Under the pieces are notes generated by a model. That model saw only the letters and a list, made by a program, of their open reading frames with translations, made no database searches and had not been told where the DNA came from. A stretch of DNA of 64,000 nucleotides from Bermanella sp034110565. Lineage in GTDB: Bacteria; Pseudomonadota; Gammaproteobacteria; Pseudomonadales; Oceanobacteraceae. Location: positions 1 through 64,000 of the forward strand of contig JAWUYY010000008.1 of NCBI GenBank assembly GCA_034110565.1. Direction: 5' to 3'. The position numbers and the translations under genes are program-made. Each line of letters opens with the position of its first letter. Position 1 is the first letter of the stretch. Below are positions 35,075 to 45,102 of this stretch, in pieces.

Positions 35075-37088
35075 AACAACCAATAAGAAAATCACCCGTT
35101 TGCTCATTGCTAACCGTGGTGAAATCGCTGTGCGTATTATGCAAAGCGCACAAAAAATGGGTATCCACTGTATTGCTATTTACAGTGATGCCGATCAAAA
35201 CGCCATGCACGTCAAACAAGCCGATGAAGCTTGGTACATAGGCGCAAGTCCCGCCAAAGAAAGCTATCTAGTTGTGGAAAAAGTGCTGCAAGTTGCAAAA
35301 GACGCGCTTGCCGATGCCATTCACCCAGGCTACGGATTTTTATCTGAAAACGCAGGCTTTGCCCAAGCTATCCAAGACGCAGGCATGATTTGGGTAGGCC
35401 CACCTGTGGGTGCGATAAAAGCCATGGGGTCTAAAAGTGAATCCAAGGCGTTAATGGAAAAAGCCAATGTGCCGTTAGTGCCGGGTTACCATGGTGATAA
35501 TCAAGACGAAGCCTTTTTAGCTAAACAAGTGAAAAAAATTGGCTTCCCTGTGCTAATTAAAGCAAGCGCCGGTGGCGGTGGTAAAGGCATGCGCGTCGTG
35601 GAAAACGAAAGTGAAATCCTTGCTGCCATTGCGGCATCAAAGCGGGAAGGTTTAAACAGTTTTGGCGATGATAAATTACTAGCCGAAAAATACATTACGC
35701 GCCCTCGTCACGTTGAAATTCAAGTCTTTATGGACCAGCAAGGCAATGGCGTGTATTTATTTGAGCGTGACTGCTCTATTCAGCGTCGTCATCAAAAAGT
35801 AGTTGAAGAAGCCCCTGCTCCACAGTTTAGTGAGCAAGAACGCAAAGCCATGGGCGAAGCGGCTATTCAAGCGGCAAAAGCCATTCATTACGAAGGCGCT
35901 GGCACCGTTGAGTTTTTATATGACAACGGCACCTTCTACTTCATGGAAATGAATACCCGCTTGCAAGTAGAACACCCTGTCACCGAAATGATCACAGGCC
36001 AAGACTTAGTGGCTTGGCAATTAAAAGTGGCCCAAGGTGAAGCTCTGCCGCTCACCCAAGACCAGTTAAGTATTCACGGCCATTCCATGGAAGTGCGCAT
36101 TTATGCCGAAGACCCAGATAATGAGTTCTTACCCACTACAGGCACGCTTGATCATGTGCAGCTACCTGAACTGATCAATGGCAAAGTCCGCTTAGATACT
36201 GGCGTGCAGCAAGGTGACGAAGTCAGTCCTTATTACGATCCCATGATCAGTAAGCTTATCGTATGGGGCGAAGATAGGGATCAATGCTTAAGTACCCTTA
36301 AACAAGCCTTACAGCAGTATCAAATTGCGGGGGTCACCACTAACTTATCGTTTTTGCGTCGCGTGGTGAATGTAGAGGCGTTTGCTCTAGGTAACGTCAA
36401 CACACAATTCATTGAAGAGTTTAACGAACAGCTTATTGGCAACAATGAAATCAAACCTCATCATTTAGTGGCTGCTGTGTGTCAGCACATGCTTAAGCGC
36501 ACAAGTTTAGGCAAGGCTCGATCTGCAAGTAATGATCATACCAACCCTTGGCATTCATTAAGTGCATTACGTTTAAACCAAGATGCAAAAGAAGTACTCA
36601 GCTTTAAAAACAGTGAAGATGAAATCTTTCAGGTTGATGTTATTACGACTCATAACAAACCAGACAGCGGCCAGTGGCAAATTAGCATCCATGGTAAAAC
36701 ACACGACGTAGTGGCTCGCCTGCAAGGTGACACCGTGCAATATCAACTAGACGGTAAATGGCTCAGCGCTCGCATTATTCGTCATGGCGAGCGTCTGTGG
36801 GTATATGACACCCTAGGTGAAAGCCAGTTGTCGTATGTAAAAGAAGATTTCAATCAACAAGCTGAACAGGCAGGTAGTCTAACGGCTCCCATGAATGGCA
36901 CCATTATTCAAATTGAGTCCAGTGCTGGGCAAGTTGTTGAAGCAGGCGATGTTCTAATGATTATGGAAGCCATGAAAATGGAACATGCTATTAAAGCACC
37001 GACTAATGGCACCATTAAAGAGATCTGTTTTAATCTAGGGGATCTTGTCAGTGAAGGCGCCATGTTAATTGAGATGGAAGAAGCCTAA
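35067..37088 (+). CDS. liuD: Methylcrotonyl-CoA carboxylase, biotin-carrying (alpha) subunit LiuD
   Basis: 673 residues. The N-terminal biotin carboxylase part has RLLIANRGEIAVRIM, the ATP-grasp loop KASAGGGGKGMRVV, and EMNTRLQVEHPVTEMITG. The C-terminal biotinyl domain has the acceptor lysine K637 in MEAMKMEH. It carboxylates biotin with ATP and bicarbonate and passes the carboxyl group to LiuB. The start overlaps liuC by eight bases and the liuE ATG follows the stop directly (TAAATG). Confidence 0.96.
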   Translation: MNKTTNKKITRLLIANRGEIAVRIMQSAQKMGIHCIAIYSDADQNAMHVKQADEAWYIGASPAKESYLVVEKVLQVAKDALADAIHPGYGFLSENAGFAQAIQDAGMIWVGPPVGAIKAMGSKSESKALMEKANVPLVPGYHGDNQDEAFLAKQVKKIGFPVLIKASAGGGGKGMRVVENESEILAAIAASKREGLNSFGDDKLLAEKYITRPRHVEIQVFMDQQGNGVYLFERDCSIQRRHQKVVEEAPAPQFSEQERKAMGEAAIQAAKAIHYEGAGTVEFLYDNGTFYFMEMNTRLQVEHPVTEMITGQDLVAWQLKVAQGEALPLTQDQLSIHGHSMEVRIYAEDPDNEFLPTTGTLDHVQLPELINGKVRLDTGVQQGDEVSPYYDPMISKLIVWGEDRDQCLSTLKQALQQYQIAGVTTNLSFLRRVVNVEAFALGNVNTQFIEEFNEQLIGNNEIKPHHLVAAVCQHMLKRTSLGKARSASNDHTNPWHSLSALRLNQDAKEVLSFKNSEDEIFQVDVITTHNKPDSGQWQISIHGKTHDVVARLQGDTVQYQLDGKWLSARIIRHGERLWVYDTLGESQLSYVKEDFNQQAEQAGSLTAPMNGTIIQIESSAGQVVEAGDVLMIMEAMKMEHAIKAPTNGTIKEICFNLGDLVSEGAMLIEMEEA

Positions 37089-38000
37089 ATGAGTCTACCT
37101 AAAAAAGTACACATCATAGAAGTGGGCCCTCGTGATGGCTTGCAAAATGAAAAGCAAACTCTCAGCGTTGATTTACGAGTTGAGCTTATTGAACGCTTGG
37201 CTAAAGCTGGTTTAAAGAAAATAGAGGCTGGCAGCTTTGTCTCCCCTAAATGGGTACCACAAATGGCCGGCACAGATGCGGTATTGGATGCACTTAATGC
37301 AAGTCCAGTAAAAGCACAAACCGGCGCGCAATACGCAGTGCTTACGCCAAATTTAAAAGGTCTTGAGGGCGCAGTGCAACATCGCGCCGATGAAATCGCT
37401 ATTTTTGGTGCGGCCAGTGAAAGTTTTACGCAAAAAAACATTAACTGCTCCATAAAAGAAAGCCTGCAACGTTTTGAAGACATAGCCGCCTCGGCACAAC
37501 AATTAAACTTACCCATGCGCGGCTATGTTTCTACCATCATAGGCTGCCCTTACGAAGGTGACATAGATCCACAAGCAGTCGCTGATGTAGCAAAAGTACT
37601 GTATCAGATGGGATGCTTTGAAATTTCATTGGGCGACACCATAGGTGTTGGTACTCCGGTTAAATTTCAACGTATGCTAGATGCGGTGCTAAAAGAAGTT
37701 CCTGTAGATAAGCTTGCCGTTCATTGCCACAACACCTACGGCCAAGCATTAGTGAATATTTATGCCAGCCTAGAGTATGGCATAAACAAGATCGACAGCG
37801 CAGTGGCGGGCTTAGGTGGTTGTCCTTATGCAAAAGGTGCCAGTGGTAATATTGCCACAGAAGATGTGTTGTATATGTTACACGGTATGGACATTAAAAC
37901 AGGGGTAGACCTAAACCAAGTTATTGAAACAGGTAACTGGATTTGCTCTCAACTAAAAAGAGAAAACCAAAGTAAGGTCGGGATCGCGCTTAAGCCTTAA
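37089..38000 (+). CDS. liuE: Hydroxymethylglutaryl-CoA lyase LiuE
   Basis: LiuE cleaves HMG-CoA to acetoacetate and acetyl-CoA, ending the leucine pathway. The 303 residues show EVGPRDGLQNEKQTL, the metal-binding HCHNTYGQALVN and the catalytic-cysteine loop GLGGCPYAKGASGNIATEDVLYML. It starts on the base after the liuD stop. No acetoacetate CoA-transferase or acetoacetyl-CoA synthetase gene follows, so acetoacetate use must be encoded elsewhere. Confidence 0.96.
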   Translation: MSLPKKVHIIEVGPRDGLQNEKQTLSVDLRVELIERLAKAGLKKIEAGSFVSPKWVPQMAGTDAVLDALNASPVKAQTGAQYAVLTPNLKGLEGAVQHRADEIAIFGAASESFTQKNINCSIKESLQRFEDIAASAQQLNLPMRGYVSTIIGCPYEGDIDPQAVADVAKVLYQMGCFEISLGDTIGVGTPVKFQRMLDAVLKEVPVDKLAVHCHNTYGQALVNIYASLEYGINKIDSAVAGLGGCPYAKGASGNIATEDVLYMLHGMDIKTGVDLNQVIETGNWICSQLKRENQSKVGIALKP

Positions 38001-38004
38001 TCTT

Positions 38005-38023
38005 AATGCTATGAAATAGCATT
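38005..38023 (+). terminator. Weak hairpin after liuE
   Basis: AATGCTAT and ATAGCATT pair around GAA, four bases past the liuE stop. Only a short T-run follows, so it may be a weak or Rho-assisted end of the liu operon. Confidence 0.4.
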
Positions 38024-38080
38024 TCAAACCCTGTATCATGGCGCTTGATTACTTTCATAAAAATAGTTATTCAAGTCGCC

Positions 38081-38416
38081 ATGAAAATAAAAGATGCCAA
38101 AATTTACGATTTAAGTGAATTAGCCAAACTCGCACAGACTGATATTCAAACAGCCTACCCTAACGTTGACCCTATTATTGGTATTAGCCATAACCTGCGT
38201 AATGCAGGTTTTGCTGCAGACACTCTCACCATAGATAATCGTGCCAACGACACTCGTATTATCATGATTTTACATGACCATAAGCCTGAAATTGTGGATT
38301 ATGAATTCGCCAAGATATCTGAAGATCCAACATTTGAATTTACTGAGATTGCCTTGGCCGATTTAACACAAGCTAAGATATTTCAAATGATGAAAGAGGT
38401 ATTAGTAGATAATTAA
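38081..38416 (+). CDS. Hypothetical protein
   Basis: From the ATG at 38081 (MKIKDAKIYDLSELAKLAQT) this gives 111 residues; the open frame begins 12 codons earlier, with a less likely start. It is a small soluble acidic protein without cysteine, signal peptide or membrane segment. It is followed by a good terminator shared with the convergent desaturase gene. I do not recognise the family. Confidence 0.6.
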   Translation: MKIKDAKIYDLSELAKLAQTDIQTAYPNVDPIIGISHNLRNAGFAADTLTIDNRANDTRIIMILHDHKPEIVDYEFAKISEDPTFEFTEIALADLTQAKIFQMMKEVLVDN

Positions 38417-38429
38417 TAAGGCATAAAAA

Positions 38430-38450
38430 AACGGGAGCTAAGCTCCCGTT
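38430..38450. terminator. Bidirectional terminator
   Basis: AACGGGAGCT and AGCTCCCGTT form a nearly loop-less palindrome flanked by A7 on the left and TTTTCTTT on the right. It lies between the convergent 111-aa gene and the desaturase gene. Confidence 0.88.
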
Positions 38451-38476
38451 TTCTTTATTGCTGCATACTTAAATGA

Positions 38477-39649
38477 CTAAGCCATTTTTGTACTGTACTG
38501 GCGTAAGCTTTGTGCGAATTCTTCTAATGCACGAATGCCGCTTTCTTCGGCTTCTTGACACCAAGCTTGCATCGCTTTTAAAAGCTCATCACTACTGGCT
38601 GAGCGTTTTTTCCAAACTAGCTGAAGGTCTTGCTTCATCTTATACACTTTTTCAACCATTTCGTTATGCGCTAATAAATCCGCCAACTGTTGGCGATATT
38701 TATCGCTCAATAAAGCTTCTTCTTTGCGCAACAAACGTTTAGCTCGAGTAAATGGTAGATTCAGTTGAGATTGCTTTTTCTCGCTTTTCGCAACAGGCTT
38801 AATCACGCTTTTATAAAAACGCGCCATGATTTGGAAGCGATTATTGGCTGCGGCAAGTGCTGCATCAAAATCCAACTCTAACTTAGTTTTATCGATGGCC
38901 ATAACTGGGCCTGTACGTACATTTTTAATTAAACCTAATGTTTTAAAAATAGTAATGTACATCCAACCAATATCAAACTCCCATTTCTTAACCGACAGCT
39001 TAGCTGAGTTAGGGTAAGTATGGTGATTATTGTGAAGTTCTTCGCCACCAATCCAGATAGCGATTGGGCTAATATTAGTCGCCGCATCTGCGCATTCAAA
39101 GTTACGGTAACCTAATGCATGGCCAACACCATTAATAATGCCGGCTGCGTGTACTGGCATCCACATCATTTGGATCGCCCAAACAGTAATACCAATTGGG
39201 CCTAACATTAAAATGTTAAAACCTAACATGATGAAAATACCTAAAAGCTTATACTTTTGGTAAACGTTATTCTCAACCCAATCGTCTGGGCAACCTTTTC
39301 CATAACGGGTAATGGTTTCTTGGTTTTCTGCTTCGTTTTTATAAAGCTCGGCGCCTGTTAACAGTACGGTTTTTAAACCTTTTACAACGGGTGAATGCGG
39401 ATCGTCTACCGTTTCACATTTAGCATGGTGTTTACGGTGAATGGATACCCACTCTTTCGTAACCGTCGCTGTGGTTAGCCACAGCCAAAAACGGAAGAAA
39501 TGCGCAAGGGCTGGGTGCATATCAAGTGCACGATGCGCCATGGCTCTGTGTAAATAAATTGTCACACTGACAATGGAAATGTGTGTCATCACGAGTGTAA
39601 ACAGCAATACTTGCCAGCCGTTTAAGCCCCATAAACCTTGTTCAAACAT
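38477..39649 (-). CDS. Acyl-CoA/fatty acid delta-9 type desaturase
   Basis: A membrane di-iron desaturase of 390 residues. The three histidine boxes are HRAMAH (34-39), HRKHHAK (~70) and HNNHHTYP. Hydrophobic helix pairs (for example VLLFTLVMTHISIVSVTIYL and LGFNILMLGPIGITVWAI) anchor it. It introduces a double bond into saturated acyl chains, which fits membrane fluidity control in cold or marine water. The C-terminal ~100 residues (after the third box) are charged and helical and longer than in many relatives. It lies 30 bp downstream of the Tim44-domain gene on the same strand. Confidence 0.91.
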   Translation of the reverse strand: MFEQGLWGLNGWQVLLFTLVMTHISIVSVTIYLHRAMAHRALDMHPALAHFFRFWLWLTTATVTKEWVSIHRKHHAKCETVDDPHSPVVKGLKTVLLTGAELYKNEAENQETITRYGKGCPDDWVENNVYQKYKLLGIFIMLGFNILMLGPIGITVWAIQMMWMPVHAAGIINGVGHALGYRNFECADAATNISPIAIWIGGEELHNNHHTYPNSAKLSVKKWEFDIGWMYITIFKTLGLIKNVRTGPVMAIDKTKLELDFDAALAAANNRFQIMARFYKSVIKPVAKSEKKQSQLNLPFTRAKRLLRKEEALLSDKYRQQLADLLAHNEMVEKVYKMKQDLQLVWKKRSASSDELLKAMQAWCQEAEESGIRALEEFAQSLRQYSTKMA

Positions 39650-39679
39650 ATATTTAGTACCTCTGGAGATTATTGTTAT

Positions 39680-40489
39680 CTATTCTGCTTCAATGCCTAC
39701 TATTAACCAAGCATTGGATGCATGTTTTTCTAAGTGCCACACATCAAATACGCCATGTTCTTCGTTTTCTTGCATGTCTTTCATTAAGCCGCGAAATAAG
39801 ATACTCAAGCGATGCCCTTGTGGTAACCGCTCTGCTCGTACAATTTCTGCACTTAAATCGACAATTTGATTATCTAACTTAGCGGCATATTGAGCCCGCT
39901 GTTGTTTTAATTGCGTTAGTAAATCTGGGTGCACATATTCAGCAATTGTACTGAACTCACCCTCATCCCACGCTTTATGCACTAACGCAAAGTGCTCAAG
40001 TGCGCCTTTCTCAAAGTCTTTGACATCAAATCCGCTAGGAAATTCTAGCGGGATACTTTCTGCACTTGAGGCTCTTTGGGGCTCAAAAGCAGACGTTGGA
40101 GAATTCATCGAATCAAACTCACTGCGCTGCATACCTGCCATCTGGGGTGTTTGTTTTGGTCGAGCAAACAATTTAAATAAAATAAAACCTATCAATGCGA
40201 ACAGTATAATATCCATCATCTGTAAGCCTTCAAATGCCCCATTACCTAGTAGGTAAGCAAACATACCACCCGCTAACAAACCACCCATAAGACCCATTCC
40301 AGGGCGGGCTGACTTGCCTTTTTCAGGACTTTTCGCCCCCTTGCTTGGGCTAGCTGGGGTTTGTTTTTGGTAAGGACTGGTTTTGAACACTTTACCAAAA
40401 CCACCACTACCGAACTTTTTAGCGGACGCTGGCTCGGCCACCGACACAGCTAATATTCCCGCTAACACAAAACTAAACAAATACTTCAT
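39680..40489 (-). CDS. Tim44-domain membrane protein
   Basis: 269 residues: signal peptide (1-23), a Gly/Lys/Pro-rich stretch with GSGGFGKVFK, two hydrophobic segments (GLMGGLLAGGMFAYLLGNG and MMDIILFALIGFILFKLF), then a soluble C-terminal domain (KDFEKGALEHFALVHKAWDEGEFSTIAEYVHPDLLTQL...) of the Tim44-like type. Bacterial members are inner-membrane proteins of unclear role. It may be co-transcribed with the desaturase downstream. Confidence 0.85.
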   Translation of the reverse strand: MKYLFSFVLAGILAVSVAEPASAKKFGSGGFGKVFKTSPYQKQTPASPSKGAKSPEKGKSARPGMGLMGGLLAGGMFAYLLGNGAFEGLQMMDIILFALIGFILFKLFARPKQTPQMAGMQRSEFDSMNSPTSAFEPQRASSAESIPLEFPSGFDVKDFEKGALEHFALVHKAWDEGEFSTIAEYVHPDLLTQLKQQRAQYAAKLDNQIVDLSAEIVRAERLPQGHRLSILFRGLMKDMQENEEHGVFDVWHLEKHASNAWLIVGIEAE

Positions 40490-40610
40490 AAAACTGCTCT
40501 TTTATATAACCATATCTAATGACTAAGACATGCTACCTAAGCCTAAAGCCAAGTCAATATCCATCATTGATTCAAGTAAACAAGTGTACACTGAATTGAC
40601 TTAGATTACC

Positions 40611-41399
40611 TTAAAACAAGTAAGCCAGCGCCACCCCGGCGATGAAACTCGACCGTGTTTTTACCAATGGGCTTTGCTCAAATACAGCCTCAGATATGTT
40701 CACATAGCGCATGAAACCTGCTGTCATCCAGCTAGACCACAACACTGCCGTGCTGTAGCCAATCTGCCAGCCTCCATATCCTTGTTCTGCCCTATAGACA
40801 CTACGATCGTTCGTGACAAACTCGTTTCTTACTCCATAAATATAGTTGTGATAATGACTGCTTGCTGAGCGCAAGCCTACTGATATTTGCGGGCGAACTT
40901 CATATCCGTTTAATCTGTACTCTCGGCGCCATACTAAGCGCGGATTAAAGGTCACACCGCGGTAACCAGCCTGAGTAAAATCAGTGCTATTAGCCACACG
41001 AACAGGCAATGCCAAGAACATAGCATTGCCTTGGCTACGACTCCCTAAGAAGTAGTAATGCAGCGCTGGGCCTGCCTCAATGATGAAATCTAGATCATCC
41101 ATCCCTTGGCGAGACCGACTCTTATCACTGTCCACCTTTACCGCGCCGCCTAGGCTAATTTCTAGGCTCCAATGACCTGATTGCCATATATTCCCCTGAA
41201 TCAAATTGCGATCTATAGTCAGCTTTTCACTGCGATAGCGAAGATAAGGAAAAGGTAAGTAGAACTGCTCGGCTTCATCGCTGCCCACGTAGTGGGGTAC
41301 ACTGACAATGGACATGCCAAAACCCGCTTCTAGCTCTGCCCTAACAATATTGCTAAGCAAGAGTCCCCAGCATACGACAAAAAGATAACGGTATAACAT
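40611..41399 (-). CDS. MipA/OmpV family outer membrane protein
   Basis: Starting at 41399 (MLYRYLFVVCWGLLLSNIVRA, a signal peptide with GGAAA upstream) gives 262 residues. The mature part has AGFGMSIVSVPHYVGSDEAEQFYLPFPYLRYRSEKLTIDR, characteristic of the MipA/OmpV family, and beta-strand alternation to a C-terminal LAYLF. Family members are outer membrane barrels that in some species scaffold murein synthases or carry small molecules. The in-frame ATG 15 codons upstream is unlikely. Confidence 0.87.
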   Translation of the reverse strand: MLYRYLFVVCWGLLLSNIVRAELEAGFGMSIVSVPHYVGSDEAEQFYLPFPYLRYRSEKLTIDRNLIQGNIWQSGHWSLEISLGGAVKVDSDKSRSRQGMDDLDFIIEAGPALHYYFLGSRSQGNAMFLALPVRVANSTDFTQAGYRGVTFNPRLVWRREYRLNGYEVRPQISVGLRSASSHYHNYIYGVRNEFVTNDRSVYRAEQGYGGWQIGYSTAVLWSSWMTAGFMRYVNISEAVFEQSPLVKTRSSFIAGVALAYLF

Positions 41400-41508
41400 G
41401 ATGGTTTCCAACTGATTTACTATTAAATACGTAATGCTAATCACATTAGATTATAACAAGCACTGTGTTAATGAAATGTGAAACTTCCACAGATCAACAG
41501 ACATAAAA

Positions 41509-41526
41509 AAGGCCCGTAAGGGCCTT
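41509..41526 (-). terminator. Terminator of YgiQ gene
   Basis: AAGGCCC and GGGCCTT pair around GTAA, with an A-run at the left that becomes a U-run on the minus strand. It lies 20 bp past the YgiQ stop. Confidence 0.85.
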
Positions 41527-41546
41527 GGTATTTAAATGCTTTAGCA

Positions 41547-43772
41547 TCACTTTTTGGGGGGCTTTGGCTTTATCCCATTCGTTTTTTTGCTATTAGGCAT
41601 ATGAGGCAAGCCATTATGCTGGGTTTTGGCCACAAACGATTTTTGTCCTCGTCCATTTTTAGGCACAAATTTTTTGCCATCACGACGGGCGTCTTTTTCA
41701 CGGCCTGACTCGGGTGGCACCAAGTGTTTTACGCCACGGCCAATCAAATGAGTTTTACCCATTTTCTTTAAGGCTTTGCGTAATAACGGCCAGCTTTCTG
41801 GGTCGTGATAACGCAAAAATGCTTTATGCAATGAGCGCTGTTCTTTAGTTTTTGCGGCTAATACTGGCTCATGATTTTTCGCTTTTATCGGCTTTAATGG
41901 GTTGCGCTCAGTAGCAAACATAGTACTAGCGGTGGCCATAGGCGACGGATAGAAATTTTGTACTTGGTCGACTTTGAAATTGTTTTCTTTAAGCCAAAGT
42001 GCCAAGTTCAACATATCTTTATCGGTGCTACCAGGGTGAGCACTGATAAAATAGGGAATCAAATATTGCTTCTTACCCGCTTCTTTCGAGTACTTTTCAA
42101 ACATTTCTTTAAACTTATAATACGTACCCATGCCCGGCTTCATCATTTTCGTCAACGGGCCGTCTTCACTGTGTTCTGGGGCTATTTTCAAGTATCCGCC
42201 CACATGGTGAGTCACTAACTCTTTAACGTATTCGGGGTCTTCAACGGCTAGGTCATAACGCAAGCCAGATGCGATGGCCACACGCTTAACCCCTTTAATA
42301 TCACGCGCCTTGCGATACAACTGGGTGGTATGGCTATGATCCGTTTCTAGATTGCTGCAAATTGTCGGATACACACAACTTGGGCGACGACAGTTTTCTT
42401 CAATGACTTTATCTTTACAGTTTAAGCGGTACATATTGGCGGTAGGCCCGCCTAAATCTGAAATAGTCCCAGTAAAACCAGGGGTTAAATCACGTATGTT
42501 TTCAATTTCGCTAAGAATCGACTTCTCAGAGCGACTTTGAATAATGCGCCCTTCGTGCTCGGTAATACTGCAAAATGTACAACCGCCAAAACAGCCACGC
42601 ATGATATTCACACTGAAACGTATCATTTCATATGCGGGAATCTTTGCCTTACCATAAACCGGATGAGGGTTACGTTTATACGGGCGCTCGAACACCCAGT
42701 CTAATTCTTGCGTGGTTAAGGGGATTGGCGGTGGGTTCATCCACACATCATTTCGCCCATGAGCTTGCACTAACGCGCGGGCATTACCGGGATTGGTCTC
42801 TTTGTGGAATACGCGGTCAAGGTGCGCATACAAGGCATTATCGGCCTTTACTTGCTCAAGTGATGGCAAGCGAATATAGCTGGCGTTGGGGTCGGTTTTA
42901 CGCATTTCCATGTGCGGCACAATTTGAATCACTTGTGCACCGTCTTGTCTCAACGCTTCTTCTTCGGCCTTGGCGTCAAGGTCGATCATTTCATAAGGGC
43001 TCTTGTGGGCTTTGATCTTACCGGGCTGATCTAACTTGGTGCTGTCAATTTGTACCCAGCTCTCAGGTAACTGTTTGCGTAAAAATCCGGTGCCACGTAC
43101 ATCTTGGATCTCACCAATGGCTTCACCATTGGCAAGACGATGAGTCACTTCAATAAGCGCTCGCTCCGCATTGCCGTAAAACAACATGTCAGCGGTGCTA
43201 TCGAGTAACACACTGCCACGAATACGATCTTGCCAATAATCATAATGACTCAAACGGCGCAGGCTCGCTTCGATGCCGCCTGCAATAATAGGCACTTCTT
43301 TTTTATACGCTTCACGGAGTTTTTGCGTGTAAACCGTCACCGCACGATCAGGGCGTTTGCCACCAATATTGCCAGGTGTATAGGCATCATCATGGCGTAC
43401 TCGACGATCCGCAGTATAGCGATTAATTAAGCTGTCCATGTTGCCAGCCGACACACCAAAATACAGGTTTGGTTTGCCCAGCACTTTAAAGCTTTCTATG
43501 TCTGCCCAATCTGGCTGACAAATCAAACCTACGCGGAAGCCCTGAGCTTCCAGCGTACGTCCTATTACTGCCATGCCGAAACTTGGGTGATCCACGTAAG
43601 CGTCACCACAAACAATGATCACATCACAGCTATCCCAACCTAATTGATCCATCTCTTTACGGGACATAGGTAAAAACGGCGCAGGCTTTAGATCACTACG
43701 AAAAGGGGTGTAAGTGGTGATATCTGCAGGCTGCAAGGCCGGTTGAGATGTCTTTACAGGTTTAGCTGGCAT
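41547..43772 (-). CDS. YgiQ family radical SAM protein
   Basis: 741 residues. The radical SAM cluster motif is RGCFGGCTFCSITEHEGR, with three cysteines in CX3CX2C. The N-terminal part (LGWDSCDVIIVCGDAYVDHPSFGMAVIGRTLEAQGFRVGLI) resembles a B12-binding-like fold. An extra cysteine-rich segment (ENCRRPSCVYPTICSNLETDH) may bind a second cluster. The C-terminal tail is basic (KKTNGIKPKPPKK). The reaction of this widespread family is not established. Confidence 0.92.
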   Translation of the reverse strand: MPAKPVKTSQPALQPADITTYTPFRSDLKPAPFLPMSRKEMDQLGWDSCDVIIVCGDAYVDHPSFGMAVIGRTLEAQGFRVGLICQPDWADIESFKVLGKPNLYFGVSAGNMDSLINRYTADRRVRHDDAYTPGNIGGKRPDRAVTVYTQKLREAYKKEVPIIAGGIEASLRRLSHYDYWQDRIRGSVLLDSTADMLFYGNAERALIEVTHRLANGEAIGEIQDVRGTGFLRKQLPESWVQIDSTKLDQPGKIKAHKSPYEMIDLDAKAEEEALRQDGAQVIQIVPHMEMRKTDPNASYIRLPSLEQVKADNALYAHLDRVFHKETNPGNARALVQAHGRNDVWMNPPPIPLTTQELDWVFERPYKRNPHPVYGKAKIPAYEMIRFSVNIMRGCFGGCTFCSITEHEGRIIQSRSEKSILSEIENIRDLTPGFTGTISDLGGPTANMYRLNCKDKVIEENCRRPSCVYPTICSNLETDHSHTTQLYRKARDIKGVKRVAIASGLRYDLAVEDPEYVKELVTHHVGGYLKIAPEHSEDGPLTKMMKPGMGTYYKFKEMFEKYSKEAGKKQYLIPYFISAHPGSTDKDMLNLALWLKENNFKVDQVQNFYPSPMATASTMFATERNPLKPIKAKNHEPVLAAKTKEQRSLHKAFLRYHDPESWPLLRKALKKMGKTHLIGRGVKHLVPPESGREKDARRDGKKFVPKNGRGQKSFVAKTQHNGLPHMPNSKKTNGIKPKPPKK

Positions 43773-43890
43773 ATAGGTTTGATCGGTACGACAAAATTTG
43801 TGCGATTGTACGCTGAAGGTGTGAATTAAAAAACCTTACACAATTAAGGGCTTTAACATCGCCCTTTCAATCAACTCAAATAAACAGGCA

Positions 43891-45102
43891 TTAATGAGCA
43901 TAAATCCAAAGCGAAGTGCCCGCTGTATCTAACCCTTTAATGTTCAGTGAACCTAAACTGCCCGTTTGCGGATTACCGACATAAATACTCTGCATGGCAA
44001 TGTCTCCTTTAAAGTCTAGGTTTTCAATATATAGAGCCTTTACTTGCTCGCCGTTAAAAGCAGTGTGATCTATGGTCTCAATTTTCATCTGGGTTAATTT
44101 GGCTGGGCCTACTGTGTCATCAATGCCATCGTTATTGGTATCAAGCGCGTCATATATCATCAAACCGGCAATGCCGAATTCACCGCCATCGTCCACCCAG
44201 GCGACCTTGTCCATATATACAGCAAAGCTGGCATCTATGGTGGTATTGGTGGATAAACTGGGCAGGCCATCAATACTTGGCAACCCAAGATCGACATTCG
44301 TATCAGTGGCCCCCTCTTCAGTGAGAACAATGGCATTAATGGGTAGCCAATTACCATTGGCCGTGTTTTTACCGTCATCCAATGTGGATAAATTAAACCC
44401 AAAGGTTTGATTTAACTGGTTAAGGTTTTTGTCTTGAATAAAATTCGATAAGTTTTCGATTAACAGCCCGCCCGCACTGGCTTGCTCGCTCCCTAGATAA
44501 ATGTCATTCACTATGATATCCAGGCCATTACCAAAGCGGTCGCCTAGCTCTTCAATGGTAATAAACATGCCTTGCTTGGAATCAAGATCGATCAATAAAT
44601 TATTGATCACGGCCAATTCTGAGTCTAAAAAGGGTTGATCACTTTCTAGCATTTGCTGGGTGATTGGCCCTTTATGACTCCCAAGATGAATCCCAGATAA
44701 CGTCAAAGAGCCGCTGGCGCCATCACCGTCATCATTAAAGCCGTCGTTATCCTGCCATTGCATATCTAGGCTTGCCTGAATTTCCAGATCAATTTCAATG
44801 CCCTGGGTGAGCGACAAACCGTCCTTGCTCAAGCCCGTCAGCGCATCTAAAGCGGCGTTTTTACTTTGGTAGGTTTGAGCATGATGCATTTGACCGTTGA
44901 AAAATGACGCCTGATTGAGGGATTTAGAGTTAGGCTTATTTTGCCCAGCGGGCGCGTTGGCGTTTAAAGCATCAAAGGCAATATGGTGCCCCATAAACCC
45001 ATGGCTTTCTTGTAACATGGCATCACCAAGGGGGATTAATTGGGCAAAAGAAAAAAGTGAATGCGCCATGGCACACACGAAAGAGATGAACGTCCGTTTC
45101 AT
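43891..45102 (-). CDS. Secreted Asp-rich surface protein, FilA/DUF6160-like (paralogue 3)
   Basis: 403 residues beginning with a signal peptide (MKRTFISFVCAMAHSLFSFAQ) and the family-like LIPLGDAMLQESHG. Like its neighbour at 46-47 kb it contains a lipid- or self-binding beta pattern (GIEIDLEIQASLDMQWQDNDG), a GDRFGNGLDIIVNDIYLG segment and two Asp/Asn-rich loops (DNDGFNDDGDGA; DTNNDGIDDTVG) that look like calcium sites. It ends in SLGSLNIKGLDTAGTSLWIYAH, matching the end of the 395-aa paralogue. The naming as FilA/DUF6160-like is by resemblance to putative pilus-system proteins and is uncertain. Confidence 0.65.
   Translation of the reverse strand: MKRTFISFVCAMAHSLFSFAQLIPLGDAMLQESHGFMGHHIAFDALNANAPAGQNKPNSKSLNQASFFNGQMHHAQTYQSKNAALDALTGLSKDGLSLTQGIEIDLEIQASLDMQWQDNDGFNDDGDGASGSLTLSGIHLGSHKGPITQQMLESDQPFLDSELAVINNLLIDLDSKQGMFITIEELGDRFGNGLDIIVNDIYLGSEQASAGGLLIENLSNFIQDKNLNQLNQTFGFNLSTLDDGKNTANGNWLPINAIVLTEEGATDTNVDLGLPSIDGLPSLSTNTTIDASFAVYMDKVAWVDDGGEFGIAGLMIYDALDTNNDGIDDTVGPAKLTQMKIETIDHTAFNGEQVKALYIENLDFKGDIAMQSIYVGNPQTGSLGSLNIKGLDTAGTSLWIYAH

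Noticed and set aside
37085..37516. 143-codon minus-strand frame over liuE
   Set aside because: Antisense shadow of a well-identified HMG-CoA lyase gene; Cys/Ser-rich translation with no family likeness.
42632..43015. 127-codon plus-strand frame inside the YgiQ gene
   Set aside because: Antisense to a conserved radical SAM gene and without an upstream ribosome-binding site.
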